Below, piece after piece: positions 27,595 to 36,540 of a stretch of 64,000 bases of DNA. The translations under genes and the position numbers were made by a program. Source of the DNA: Pseudomonas sp. GV085. Lineage in GTDB: Bacteria; Pseudomonadota; Gammaproteobacteria; Pseudomonadales; Pseudomonadaceae. The DNA lies in assembly GCF_003050925.1 (NCBI RefSeq), contig NZ_QAOV01000001.1:248001-312000 (forward strand), written 5' to 3'. The notes under the pieces were generated by a model. The model did not search any database, was not told where the DNA came from, and worked only from the letters and a program-made list of their open reading frames with translations. Position 1 is the first letter of the stretch. Every line of letters begins with the position of its first letter.

Positions 27595-27771
27595 TTACCG
27601 GAGGGCGTTGAGGGTGGCGTTGTGGGGAATGCAGCGCTCGAAGTTGCAGCTCGCATATTCGCGGGGCAGGTTGCGCAGTTGCTCTACGCGCCAGGCGGCA
27701 GCGCCATACAGCCCGAGCGTGACCGCGCAGGTGATGAAAATCGCGAGGTATCTTCTTGTTTTGATGTTCAT
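27595..27771 (-). CDS. Small conserved membrane protein
   Basis: Protein of 58 aa. GAGGTC lies 6-7 nt before the ATG at 27771. Residues 7-24 form one TM helix (YLAIFITCAVTLGLYGAAAW); the C-terminal half contains two Cys (NFERC, ASC) and ends NATLNALR. I have the impression of near-identical short proteins in other Pseudomonas, but function is unknown. It converges with pobR. Confidence 0.6.
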   Translation of the reverse strand: MNIKTRRYLAIFITCAVTLGLYGAAAWRVEQLRNLPREYASCNFERCIPHNATLNALR

Positions 27772-27872
27772 GGCGTTGACCTCTGAACGAATACCTTTCG
27801 GTATTAGTTTGAGCATAGGTCAGCGCTGGGGAGTTATCAGCAATAGCGCGGTATTCAGAACACTGATGCCCT

Positions 27873-27961
27873 TGTAGGAGCGAGCCTGCTCGCGATAGCA
27901 ATCGTTCATTGACGAAGATGTTGACTGATCCAACGCTATCGCGAGCAGGCTCGCTCCTACA
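27873..27961. repeat. REP pair (GCGAGC family), inverted
   Basis: TGTAGGAGCGAGCCTGCTCG and inverted copy ending GCTCGCTCCTACA, just past the end of the LysR gene. Confidence 0.9.
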
Positions 27962-27973
27962 GTTTTAATCGGG

Positions 27974-28879
27974 TTACAGGCCCACATCCCACGCCGGTTC
28001 CTCCGGAAACCTCACCACCAGAAAATCCAGCAAGCTGCGCAACGCCGCCGGCATGTGCTTGCGCGAGGCATACACCGCATACACGTTCATTTGCCGGGGT
28101 TCGGCCGTCGGCAGCAGACGAATCAATTCGCCGCTGTGAATGTGCACACCGGCCTGATACGTGGGCAGCATCGCCACCCCGGCACCGGCGAGCGTTGCGC
28201 GCAACAGCGTGCTGGCCTCGTTGGCACTGATGTTGCCCTGCACCGGGACTGAAACCTGCTCGCCGTCCTGCTCGAAATGCCAGAGGCTTTTGCCGAAGTA
28301 GGAATGGGTCAGACAATTGTGCCGGCTCAGGTCCTCGACCCGTTGCGGCGCCGGGTACTCGCGCAAGTAAGCGGGGGAGGCGCAGATCACCGAGCGGCAA
28401 ACCGTCAGGCGGCGGGCGATCAGGTTCGGGTCCAGGTCGTTGCTGGTGCGGATCGCCAGGTCGATGCGCTCATCCACCAGGTTCACGGTGCGGTCGAGCA
28501 TCTGCATGTCGATGCTGACACCGGGGTAGCGTTTGACGTACGCGGCCATGGCATCGGCCAGTTGCGCCTGGCCGAAGGAGGTGCTGACGCTGATCCGCAG
28601 CAGGCCGCGCGGTGCGTCGTCCGGTTCGCTGACGGCGGCTTGCATGTCGCTGGACAAATCGAGCATCTGCCGACAGCGGGGCAGGATCTCGGTGCCGGCG
28701 GCGGTCAGGCTCAACTTGCGTGTGGTGCGATGCATCAGGCGCGCGCCGACCCAGTCTTCCAGTTCCGCCAGATACCGCGACACCACCGGTCGTGACAGCT
28801 CCAGATGATCGGCGGCGGCCGACTGGCTGCCGAGGTCGACCACCGTGACGAACACACGCATTGCTTGAAGACGATCCAT
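27974..28879 (-). CDS. LysR-family transcriptional regulator
   Basis: Protein of 301 aa. HTH at residues 3-60 (LQAMRVFVTVVDLGSQSAAADHLELSRPVVSRYLAELEDWVGARLMHRTTRKLSLT) and a LysR effector domain with PRGLLRISVSTSFG and DLAIRTSNDLDPNLIARRL, typical of the DmlR/YafC-like CrgA branch. It is divergent from the MBL-fold and NAD(P)H-binding gene pair across a REP-containing gap and probably regulates it. Ligand unknown. Confidence 0.88.
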   Translation of the reverse strand: MDRLQAMRVFVTVVDLGSQSAAADHLELSRPVVSRYLAELEDWVGARLMHRTTRKLSLTAAGTEILPRCRQMLDLSSDMQAAVSEPDDAPRGLLRISVSTSFGQAQLADAMAAYVKRYPGVSIDMQMLDRTVNLVDERIDLAIRTSNDLDPNLIARRLTVCRSVICASPAYLREYPAPQRVEDLSRHNCLTHSYFGKSLWHFEQDGEQVSVPVQGNISANEASTLLRATLAGAGVAMLPTYQAGVHIHSGELIRLLPTAEPRQMNVYAVYASRKHMPAALRSLLDFLVVRFPEEPAWDVGL

Positions 28880-28959
28880 GATTTGCCCGCTTTCAGAAAC
28901 AAACTATGTTCAAGCATCGCATTTTTTGTACTGAGTCAGGCAACTAAGCTCTGTTCCTC

Positions 28960-29072
28960 TGTAGGAGCGAGCTCGCTCGCGATGGTCGTTAACGATAACG
29001 CGGGTTACCGGTTAAACGCGGCGTCTTCGATTCCATCGTCGGAACGCCGCCCGGAGCAAGCTCGCTCCTACA
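28960..29072. repeat. REP pair (GCGAGC family), partly degenerate
   Basis: TGTAGGAGCGAGCTCGCTCG on the left, and a right copy disrupted by CGGAACGCCGCCCGGAGC before AAGCTCGCTCCTACA. Confidence 0.8.
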
Positions 29073-29114
29073 AAAGACATCGCCATGCAAGGCATTCGGA
29101 CAACGGAGCAACAG

Positions 29115-29993
29115 ATGATCGTTTTCACCACTTTAAAGCGCATTTTGCTGGCAAGCGCCACCCTCGGTTTCGCCGCCCATGCAGCTGCCTCGGCCCTGAC
29201 GCTGGATGTCTACAATCCCGGCGAAAAAGCCATCTTCCCGGTGACCTCGGTGCTGGTCAGCGGCGAGAAAGAAGCGATCCTGGTAGATGCGCAATTCGGC
29301 AAATCCCAGGCCGAGCAAGTGGTGGAAAAGATCCGCGCCAGCGGCAAGCAACTGACCACCATCTACATCAGCCACGGTGACCCGGACTACTACTTCGGCC
29401 TCGACACCCTGACGGCCGCGTTTCCCAGGGCCAAGGTCCTCGCTTCGCAGCCGACCGTCGACCACATCAAGCGAACCGTCGACGGCAAACTGGCGTTCTG
29501 GGGCCCGAAAATGGGGGCTGATGTGCCGGGCAAAACCATCGTGCCGGACGTGCTCAAGGGCGATAGCCTGAACCTCGAAGGGAAGAAATTGCAGGTAGTC
29601 GGCCTTGAGGGCTCGCAGCCGGATCGCAGCTTTGTATGGATTCCATCGATCAAGGCCGTAGTCGGCGGTGTCGTGGTGGCGCAGAACATCCACGTGTGGA
29701 TGGCTGACACGCAAACGCCACAGTCCCATGCCGATTGGTTGGCTACGCTGCATTCCATTGAAGCCCTGAAGCCGCAGACCGTGGTACCGGGGCATTACCT
29801 GGGCGAGAGCGATCGCTCCCTGACGGCAGTGCAGTTCACCGCCGCTTACATCAAGGCCTTCGACGAGGAAACCGCCAAGGCCAAGGATTCTGCTGATCTG
29901 ATTGCGGCAATGAAAAAACGCTTCCCGGCACTGGGCGATGAAAGTTCGCTGGAGCTGAGTGCCAAAGTCGCCAAGGGCGAGATGAAGTGGTAA
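29115..29993 (+). CDS. Exported MBL-fold protein with altered metal motif
   Basis: Protein of 292 aa. Signal peptide of about 24 residues (LLASATLGFAAHAAA), then a metallo-beta-lactamase fold. The usual HxHxDH reads SHGDPDYYFG, so only the first His and the Asp are kept; later positions are ASQPTVDHIKRTV and VVPGHYLGE (the His of the latter is kept). The subfamily may bind metal differently or not be a hydrolase. GGAG lies 7 nt before the ATG. It is followed after 46 bp by an NAD(P)H-binding protein in the same direction. Substrate unknown. Confidence 0.85.
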   Translation: MIVFTTLKRILLASATLGFAAHAAASALTLDVYNPGEKAIFPVTSVLVSGEKEAILVDAQFGKSQAEQVVEKIRASGKQLTTIYISHGDPDYYFGLDTLTAAFPRAKVLASQPTVDHIKRTVDGKLAFWGPKMGADVPGKTIVPDVLKGDSLNLEGKKLQVVGLEGSQPDRSFVWIPSIKAVVGGVVVAQNIHVWMADTQTPQSHADWLATLHSIEALKPQTVVPGHYLGESDRSLTAVQFTAAYIKAFDEETAKAKDSADLIAAMKKRFPALGDESSLELSAKVAKGEMKW

Positions 29994-30039
29994 CCCGCTT
30001 CAACTGAAATCCAAACAGCTCAACCCACTGGAGAACGTC

Positions 30040-30654
30040 ATGAGCAAAATCGCAATCATTGGTGCCACCGGTCGTGCCGGTAGCCAACTGCTGGAAGAGG
30101 CCCTGCGTCGTGGTCACAGTGTTACCGCCATTGCCCGCGACACATCGAAAATCGACCTGCGTGAAGGTGTGGTCGGCAAGGCCGTCGATGCCCTTGATGC
30201 CGCTGCGTTACAAGCTGCAATTGCGGGCCATGACGTGGTTATCAGCGCGGCGCATTTCGCCACGCTACCTGCCAGCGCAGTCGTTGACCCGGTGAAAAAA
30301 GCTGGGGTAAAACGTCTGCTGGTGGTGGGCGGGGCGGGTTCGCTGCTATTGCCCGATGGCACTCGAGTGATCGATAGCGAAGGTTTCCCTGAGGCTTACA
30401 AGGCAGAGGCCAGTGCCGGTGCCGAGTTCCTCGCTAACCTGCGTCAGGAAAAGCAACTGGACTGGACCTTCCTGTCGCCATCGGCCGAATTTGTCGAAGG
30501 CGAGCGCACCGGGAAATTTCGTCTCGGTCAGGATGGTTTGCTGGTGAGCAGCGAAGGGCGCAGCTGGATCACGTTCGCCGACTACGCGATTGCAATGCTC
30601 GACGAAGTGGAAGCGCCAAAGCATTCGCGGCAGCGGTTTGCGGTCGGGTATTGA
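30040..30654 (+). CDS. NAD(P)H-binding NmrA/SDR-like protein
   Basis: Protein of 204 aa with an N-terminal Rossmann motif IAIIGATGRAGSQLLEEALRRGH, a VVGKAVDALD segment, HDVVISAAHF and RLLVVGGAGSLLLPDG. This is the small atypical SDR fold of YwnB/NmrA-type NAD(P)H sensors or reductases; the SDR catalytic YxxxK is not obvious in the usual place. ATG at 30040 has CTGGAGAA upstream. Probably an operon with the MBL-fold gene under the divergent LysR regulator. Confidence 0.83.
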   Translation: MSKIAIIGATGRAGSQLLEEALRRGHSVTAIARDTSKIDLREGVVGKAVDALDAAALQAAIAGHDVVISAAHFATLPASAVVDPVKKAGVKRLLVVGGAGSLLLPDGTRVIDSEGFPEAYKAEASAGAEFLANLRQEKQLDWTFLSPSAEFVEGERTGKFRLGQDGLLVSSEGRSWITFADYAIAMLDEVEAPKHSRQRFAVGY

Positions 30655-30668
30655 TCAGATTGATTACC

Positions 30669-30758
30669 TGTGGGAGCGAGCCTGCTCGCGAAGGCGTCAG
30701 GTCAGCCAACTGCATTTTTGAATGGTCGATCGCTTTCGCGAGCAGGCTCGCTCCCACA
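30669..30758. repeat. REP pair (GCGAGC family, TGTGGGAG end), inverted
   Basis: TGTGGGAGCGAGCCTGCTCG and inverted GCTCGCTCCCACA between convergent genes. Confidence 0.9.
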
Positions 30759-30784
30759 GGGTGGTGCACCAGGGTTTTGCGGTT

Positions 30785-31666
30785 TTACCGCGACTGCGCC
30801 TGCTCCACCAACCAGCCCATCAATTCACGCAACTTCGGCGAAGGTTCGGGCTTTTCGGGGAACACCAGGTAATACGCCAGCCCCGTTGTGACCTTCAAAT
30901 CGAATGGCATGACCAGCCGCCCGGCGTTCAGGTCATCGCCGATCAGCGACCAGTCGCCAATCGCCACCCCCGTTCCCTGGGACGCCATCGACATCGCCAG
31001 GTCCAGTGTTTCGAAATGCTGACCCTTGCCGACATTGGTCAAATGCACATCCGCCGCTTTCAACCAGGCCTTCCAGTCCCGTTCATCGCGGGTCGGGTGG
31101 AGCAACAGGTGTTGTTGCAGATCGGCCGGTGCTTGCAGGGGCATGGGGCCTTCGAGCATCGGTCTGGAGCACACAGGCGTGAGTTGCTCATCGAAGAGTT
31201 TTTGCGACATCAATGAATCGTCCGGCGGTGTGCCATACATCACCGCCGCATCGAACTGCTCGCGATGAAAATCCACGCCGTGCTTGACCGTGGTGGTCAG
31301 TTCCACCGGCACATCCGGGCGTTCCCTTTGCCATTGCAACAGACGCGGCAGCAACCAGCGCATGACGCAGGTCGGGGCCTTGAGTTGCAGGGTTTCGCGC
31401 TTCTCGCCGATCTGTTCAACGGCCTCGTCGATCAGGCCGAAAATCTGCTGTACCCGTGGCAGCCATTCCCGCCCTTCGGCCGTCAGGTCCAGGCCCCGGG
31501 CCAGGCGGATGAACAGCTCATAACCCAGATGATCTTCCAGCCCGGCGATCTGCCGACTCACCGCACCCTGGGTGATGTGCAGCTGTTCGGCGGCCCGGGT
31601 GAAATTGCAGCACTGCGCGGTAATCAGGAAGGTGTGCAGCGCCGGCAGGGGAGGCAGTCGTTTCAT
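30785..31666 (-). CDS. LysR-family regulator, GcvA-like
   Basis: Protein of 293 aa. N-terminus LPPLPALHTFLITAQCCNFTRAAEQLHITQGAVSRQIAGLEDHLGYELFIR is typical of the GcvA branch; the effector half has PTCVMRWLLPRLLQWQRERPDV. It is divergent from the aruI-like gene (160 bp between starts). The intergenic region contains GGCTAG (31693) and CTAGCC (31733) half-sites flanking an AT-rich core, plausible for LysR binding. It likely controls the aruI-ALDH genes. Confidence 0.88.
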   Translation of the reverse strand: MKRLPPLPALHTFLITAQCCNFTRAAEQLHITQGAVSRQIAGLEDHLGYELFIRLARGLDLTAEGREWLPRVQQIFGLIDEAVEQIGEKRETLQLKAPTCVMRWLLPRLLQWQRERPDVPVELTTTVKHGVDFHREQFDAAVMYGTPPDDSLMSQKLFDEQLTPVCSRPMLEGPMPLQAPADLQQHLLLHPTRDERDWKAWLKAADVHLTNVGKGQHFETLDLAMSMASQGTGVAIGDWSLIGDDLNAGRLVMPFDLKVTTGLAYYLVFPEKPEPSPKLRELMGWLVEQAQSR

Positions 31667-31825
31667 TGGGATCCAAGGTATGACGTGAGGACATGGCTAG
31701 TATGACTTTTTATCCATTGTTGCGGCTACGTCTAGCCCGTTCCAATGAGGCCATTCCCGGGCCTGCGAATCCATCATAAACACAGCGCACGCCCGGCGTC
31801 TCAAACGAACAAAAAGGGCAAAGAC

Positions 31826-33463
31826 ATGGCGACGTGCGGCGAAGTATTGGTCAAGTTACTCGAAAACTACGGGGTCGAGCAGGTGTTCGGCATTCCGGGG
31901 GTGCATACCGTGGAGCTGTATCGCGGGCTGGCCCGTTCGCGCATCAACCACGTCACGCCGCGCCATGAACAGGGCGCTGGCTTCATGGCCGACGGCTACG
32001 CCCGCACCAGCGGCAAACCGGGTGTGTGCTTCATCATCACCGGCCCGGGCATGACCAACATCACCACCGCCATGGGCCAGGCCTACGCCGATTCGATCCC
32101 GATGCTGGTGATCTCCAGCGTGCAATCGCGCAGCCAGTTGGGTGGCGGTCGCGGCAAGCTGCATGAGCTGCCGAACCAGGGCGCACTGTGTGCCGGTGTC
32201 GCGGCGTTCTCCCACACCCTGATGTCGGCGGCGGAGTTGCCGGGTGTGTTGGCTCGCGCCTTTGCACTGTTCCAGGCCGGGCGTCCGCGTCCGGTGCACA
32301 TCGAAATTCCATTGGACGTATTGGTCGAAGAAGCCGATGACCTGCTCAGCAGCCTGCCGGTCAATATCGACCGCGCCGGTGCTTCGCCGAGCGCCGTGTC
32401 ACGCATGACCGATTTGCTGGCCGACGCCAAGCGTCCACTGATTCTCGCCGGTGGCGGGGCCATCGACGCGGCGTCCGAGCTGACTGAACTGGCCGAGCGG
32501 CTGGACGCGCCGGTCGCCCTGACCATCAATGCCAAGGGCATGCTCGCCTCCGGCCACCCGTTGCTGATCGGCTCGACCCAGAGCCTGGTCGCTACCCGTG
32601 CGCTGGTCGCCGAGGCCGATGTGGTCCTGGCCATTGGCACCGAGCTGGCCGAGACCGACTACGATGTGACCTTCGCCGGTGGCTTTGAAATCCCCGGCAA
32701 GTTGCTGCGCGTCGACATCGACCCGGACCAGACCGTGCGCAACTACCCGCCGCACGTGGCATTGGTGGCCGACTCGCGCAACGCCGCCCAGGCTTTGCTC
32801 AGCGCCCTGTCGCACAAATCCCTGGCCGAGCGCCGCAACGATTGGGGCCAGGTGCGCGCCGCTCGTCTGCGTGAAGACCTGGCCGCGACCTGGGACGCAC
32901 CGACCCTGGCCCAGACCCATTTCCTCGAAACCGTTCTGCATGAATTGCCGAACGCGGTATTCGTCGGCGACTCGACGCAACCGGTGTACACCGGCAACCT
33001 GACGTTCAACCCGGAGCGCCCGCGCCGCTGGTTTAACTCGTCCACCGGCTACGGCACCCTCGGCTACGCCTTGCCGGCGGCGATTGGCGCCTGGCTGGGT
33101 GGCCGCGTTGAAGGTGGCGCGCGTCCTCCGGTGGTGTGCCTGATCGGCGACGGTGGCCTGCAATTCACCCTGCCGGAACTGGCCAGCGCCGTTGAAGCGC
33201 GCACCCCGGTGATCGTGCTGCTGTGGAATAACCAGGGCTACGAAGAGATCAAGAAATACATGGTCAACCGTGACATCGAACCGGTCGGCGTGGACATCTA
33301 CACCCCGGACTTCATCGGTGTGGCCAAGGCATTGGGTTGTGCGGCCGAAGCGGTCAGCAGTGTCGAGCAACTGCGTGGCGCATTGCGTATGGCCACCGAT
33401 CGCCAGGGCCCGACCCTGATTGAAATCGACCAGGCCGAGTGGATGCAGGCGGTGTCGAAATGA
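31826..33463 (+). CDS. aruI: TPP-dependent decarboxylase, AruI-like
   Basis: Protein of 545 aa of the acetolactate synthase/pyruvate decarboxylase superfamily. The N-terminal Pyr domain has FGIPGVHTVELYRGL and the catalytic Glu in RHEQGAGFMADGYAR; the C-terminal PP domain has GDGGLQFTLPELASAVEARTPVIVLLWNNQGY (the GDG..NN TPP motif). It resembles AruI (5-guanidino-2-oxopentanoate decarboxylase of the arginine transaminase pathway), which yields 4-guanidinobutyraldehyde. The adjoining aldehyde dehydrogenase would take that product to 4-guanidinobutyrate. No aruH aminotransferase is nearby, so the substrate could be another 2-oxo acid. Confidence 0.8.
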   Translation: MATCGEVLVKLLENYGVEQVFGIPGVHTVELYRGLARSRINHVTPRHEQGAGFMADGYARTSGKPGVCFIITGPGMTNITTAMGQAYADSIPMLVISSVQSRSQLGGGRGKLHELPNQGALCAGVAAFSHTLMSAAELPGVLARAFALFQAGRPRPVHIEIPLDVLVEEADDLLSSLPVNIDRAGASPSAVSRMTDLLADAKRPLILAGGGAIDAASELTELAERLDAPVALTINAKGMLASGHPLLIGSTQSLVATRALVAEADVVLAIGTELAETDYDVTFAGGFEIPGKLLRVDIDPDQTVRNYPPHVALVADSRNAAQALLSALSHKSLAERRNDWGQVRAARLREDLAATWDAPTLAQTHFLETVLHELPNAVFVGDSTQPVYTGNLTFNPERPRRWFNSSTGYGTLGYALPAAIGAWLGGRVEGGARPPVVCLIGDGGLQFTLPELASAVEARTPVIVLLWNNQGYEEIKKYMVNRDIEPVGVDIYTPDFIGVAKALGCAAEAVSSVEQLRGALRMATDRQGPTLIEIDQAEWMQAVSK

Positions 33464-34908
33464 TGTTCCCTACAACGCTGGATGGCCTGTACATCTACGG
33501 CCAATGGTCGGCCGGCAACGAACACCTGCGCGTGATCAACCCGGCGACCGAAGCCCTGTTGACCACCGTCAATGGCGGCGACGAACGCGCGGTTGATCAA
33601 GCCGTGAGCGCGGCGACCCAGGCGTTCGCCGACTGGTCAAAAACCACGGGCGCCGAACGCGGTGCGATCCTGCGCAAAATCGCCGCCGGCGTGCAGGCCA
33701 ACCGTGAAAAGCTGATGCACTTGCAGTCGAGCAACAACGGCAAGCCACAGTTCGAAGCGGCTATCGACGTTGATGACGTGATCGCCACGTTCGAGTATTA
33801 CGCCGGTTTGGCCGAAGGGCTGGACGCGAAACAGGACAGCGCCATTGAGCTGCCGACCGACGATTTCAGCGCGCGTTTGCGCCGCGAGCCGTGCGGTGTA
33901 GTCGGCTTGATCGTGCCGTGGAACTTCCCGATGGTCACCACTGCGTGGAAGCTCGCCCCGGCCCTGGCCGCCGGTTGCTGCGTGGTGCTCAAGCCTTCGG
34001 AAGTGACGCCGCTGCCGGAGCTGGAACTGGCGGCAATCGTCGCCCAGGCCGGTGTGCCGGCGGGTGTGTTCAACCTGGTGTGCGGCACCGGCCTGGCCGT
34101 TGGTGCTCCGCTGTCGGCGGACCCACGCATCGCCAAGGTGTCCTTCACCGGCAGCAACGCAGTCGGCGTGCAGGTCATGCAACGGGCGGCGGAAACCGTC
34201 AAAGGCGTGAGCCTGGAACTGGGCGGCAAATCTTCGCTGCTGGTGCTGGCCGATGCCGATCTCGACCTGGCGGTGGAAGTGGCTTGCAGCGGTGGTTTCT
34301 TCAACGCCGGGCAGATGTGCTCCGCCACCAGCCGCGTGCTGGTCGCCGATGAACTGGCCGATGAGTTCCTGACCCGCGTTAAGGCTCGTGCCGAAGCGAT
34401 TCGCGTAGCCGACCCGTTCGACCCGAACGTGGAAATGGGCGCACTGGTCAATCAGGCGCAATACCAGCGCGTGCTCGGTCACATCGATCGCGGTTTGAGT
34501 GCCGGCGCCAAGCTGGTTTGCGGTGGCAATCGCCCGGCCGACCTGCCACGCGGATATTTTTTGCAGCCGACGGTTTTCACCGAAGTGCCCCAGGGCAGTG
34601 CGCTGTGGAATGAAGAAATTTTCGGCCCGGTGATCTGCGTGCGCAGTTTCGCCTCGGAAGCCGAAGCGATTGCACTGGCCAACGACAGCCAGTTTGGCCT
34701 GGTCGCCAGTGTGGTCACGCGCAATGCACAGACCGCTGACCGCGTCGCCAACGCCTTGCAGGCGGGGCTTGTGTGGATCAACGCGCCACAGGTGATCTTC
34801 CCGCAGACCGCCTGGGGCGGCTACAAGCAGAGCAGCATCGGCCGTGAATTGGGGCCGTGGGGCTTGCAGGCTTTCCAGGAAATCAAACACGTGATCCGGG
34901 CCGTCTGA
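33460..34908 (+). CDS. Aldehyde dehydrogenase (guanidinobutyraldehyde/betaine-aldehyde type)
   Basis: Protein of 482 aa. Cofactor-side PWNFPMVTTAWKLAPALAAG and VSFTGSNAVGVQVMQ, catalytic Glu in SLELGGKSS and catalytic Cys in FFNAGQMCSATSR, and C-terminal EEIFGPVICVRSF. The family oxidises aldehydes to acids with NAD(P). Its ATG at 33460 overlaps the upstream decarboxylase stop (ATGA), so the two are translationally coupled; by context it oxidises the aldehyde made by the AruI-like enzyme. The KauB-type function (4-guanidinobutyraldehyde dehydrogenase) is inference. Confidence 0.85.
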   Translation: MMFPTTLDGLYIYGQWSAGNEHLRVINPATEALLTTVNGGDERAVDQAVSAATQAFADWSKTTGAERGAILRKIAAGVQANREKLMHLQSSNNGKPQFEAAIDVDDVIATFEYYAGLAEGLDAKQDSAIELPTDDFSARLRREPCGVVGLIVPWNFPMVTTAWKLAPALAAGCCVVLKPSEVTPLPELELAAIVAQAGVPAGVFNLVCGTGLAVGAPLSADPRIAKVSFTGSNAVGVQVMQRAAETVKGVSLELGGKSSLLVLADADLDLAVEVACSGGFFNAGQMCSATSRVLVADELADEFLTRVKARAEAIRVADPFDPNVEMGALVNQAQYQRVLGHIDRGLSAGAKLVCGGNRPADLPRGYFLQPTVFTEVPQGSALWNEEIFGPVICVRSFASEAEAIALANDSQFGLVASVVTRNAQTADRVANALQAGLVWINAPQVIFPQTAWGGYKQSSIGRELGPWGLQAFQEIKHVIRAV

Positions 34909-34920
34909 CGCCTGTCACTG

Positions 34921-35020
34921 TGTAGGAGCGAGCTTGCTCGCGATGGACGTCAACGATGACGTGGGGCGCCTGAATTTACGCGGCGCCCTTGCACCTTTCG
35001 CGAGCAAGCTCGCTCCTACA
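34921..35020. repeat. REP pair (GCGAGC family), inverted
   Basis: TGTAGGAGCGAGCTTGCTCG and inverted copy ending GCTCGCTCCTACA, between the dehydrogenase gene and the ABC operon. Confidence 0.9.
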
Positions 35021-35113
35021 GGAGGCATGCGCTGGCGTCATGGCTTCAATGAGTTTTTATCGATAGTCAGGTGTTTTACACGACCTCAGGATGAACCCGC
35101 TGGCTCAGCCAAG

Positions 35114-35131
35114 CCCCCGAAAATACGGGGG
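35114..35131 (+). promoter_or_regulatory. GC-rich hairpin in the ABC operon leader
   Basis: CCCCCG-AAAATA-CGGGGG, six perfect GC pairs, about 75 bp upstream of the binding-protein gene. Without a T-run it is not a terminator; it may stabilise or attenuate the leader. Confidence 0.35.
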
Positions 35132-35205
35132 ATAACGCTGGTCCGGTCGCGTGGATGCAACAGTTTCGACCTGCCTTATACCTACAAAAACAAAGGGAGT
35201 CCGTA

Positions 35206-36309
35206 ATGGGCGAGCATGATCTGAACAGACGTCAATTCATCAAGACCGTGGGCGTAGCCTCGGTTGCAGCGGCAGCCATGAGCATGCCGTTCATCAAGGC
35301 CAATGCCAGCGACACACGTTTTGCCGGCAAGACCCTGCGTTTGCTGACCTGGTCCGATGACACCGGCCTGGCTGCGCTGCGCAACATCGCCGCGACCTTC
35401 GAAGACAAGTACGGCTGCAAGGTCATCGCTGACCGCACCGGCAGTACCTCGGAAATGGTCGCCAAGCTCAAGGCCGGTGGTGATCGTCCGCAATACGACG
35501 TCATCACCCTGGCAGGCGTCGGCGCCGAAGGTCTGGCCGCTGCCAACCTGCTGGAAAAACCCGACCTCAACCGCATTCCCAACCTCGTCGATGTACCGGA
35601 GAAGTACCGCACCGGCGCCAATGGCCACGGTATCGGTTACCTGCTGTGGTGCAACAGCCTGGTCTACAGCACCCGCACCCAGAAACAAGCGCCGGACAGC
35701 TACGCTTCCCTGTGGGACGCCGACCTGGCACCGAACATCTTCCTGCCGCCGCCGAACTGGACCGAGGCCATGGACCTGATCATCATCGCCGCCAAACTGG
35801 CCGGTGGTGACGAACACAACATTGAACCTGGCTTCAAGAAGCTCGCCGAGCTGAAAGATCGTGTGGTGACCCTGGGCGAAAACCCGAACCAGATCGCCGA
35901 ACTGTTCCGTACCGGTTCCCTGGACATGGGCGGTCTGTACGCCCCCGCGTTCTTCCCGAAACAGATCCGCGATCCGAACTACGGCCTGGGCGCCACATTT
36001 GGCATGAAGGAAGGTTTCTACACCGACCTGATGCTGTCGGTGATGCCGAAGAATCGTCCGGGCGATACCGACATGGCCTACGCCTTCATCAACCATTCTC
36101 TGGACCCGCTGGTGCAGGGCAAGATGGCTGAAGACATCTACAACGGCCCGGTCAACGCCAAGGCGATCATCTCCGCCGAAGCACGCAAGAGCCCGTACAT
36201 CCTCACGCCGGAGCAGATTGCCGAGAAGGCGATCATGCACGACAACGCCTTCCTGGCGACTGTGCATGACCAATGGATTCGTCGTTACACGGAAATCTTT
36301 TCTTCCTGA
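35206..36309 (+). CDS. ABC transporter substrate-binding protein with Tat signal
   Basis: Protein of 367 aa. The N-terminus NRRQFIKTVGVASVAAAAMS is a clear twin-arginine signal, so it is exported folded. The mature part is a class of periplasmic binding protein like PotD/PotF (RLLTWSDDTGL, IAATFEDKYGCKV, GVGAEGLAAANLLEKPDL). Such systems bind polyamines, opines or related cations. AAGGGAG lies 6-7 nt before the ATG at 35206. First gene of a complete importer and just downstream of aruI-ALDH, so a guanidino or polyamine substrate is plausible but unproven. Confidence 0.88.
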   Translation: MGEHDLNRRQFIKTVGVASVAAAAMSMPFIKANASDTRFAGKTLRLLTWSDDTGLAALRNIAATFEDKYGCKVIADRTGSTSEMVAKLKAGGDRPQYDVITLAGVGAEGLAAANLLEKPDLNRIPNLVDVPEKYRTGANGHGIGYLLWCNSLVYSTRTQKQAPDSYASLWDADLAPNIFLPPPNWTEAMDLIIIAAKLAGGDEHNIEPGFKKLAELKDRVVTLGENPNQIAELFRTGSLDMGGLYAPAFFPKQIRDPNYGLGATFGMKEGFYTDLMLSVMPKNRPGDTDMAYAFINHSLDPLVQGKMAEDIYNGPVNAKAIISAEARKSPYILTPEQIAEKAIMHDNAFLATVHDQWIRRYTEIFSS

Positions 36310-36376
36310 TCTGAATGGCGCGGAGGTTCTTCGAGCCTCATCGCGGCACGGGTGTGACGGCTGACCGGATCCCCCC

Positions 36377-36479
36377 TGTAGGAGCTGCCGAAGGCTGCGA
36401 TCTTTTGATCTTGATATTGATCTTCATCTGCTCCAGAAAAGATCAAGATCAAAAGATCGCGGCCTTCGGCAGCTCCTAC
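36377..36479. repeat. REP pair (AGCTGCCGAAGGC family), inverted
   Basis: TGTAGGAGCTGCCGAAGGCT with GCGATCTTTTGATC, and an inverted copy ending GCAGCTCCTAC. Lies between the binding protein gene and the first permease gene. Confidence 0.9.
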
Positions 36480-36540
36480 GGGATCGAGTTAATACCCACA
36501 CTCTTGCGCCAATGATCTTCCATTGACGAGACCCTTTGCT

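Noticed and set aside
30651..30872. Short open frames that begin in REP pairs (also at 5012-5350, 13284-13511 and 39377-39592)
   Set aside because: Their N-termini are translations of the palindromes (recurring ASKLAPT or SRAGSLLQ-like strings), with no ribosome site.
33637..34890. A 417-codon minus-strand open frame
   Set aside because: Shadow of the aldehyde dehydrogenase, which has all catalytic motifs.
35182..36273. A 363-codon minus-strand open frame
   Set aside because: Shadow of the Tat-signal binding protein gene on the plus strand.
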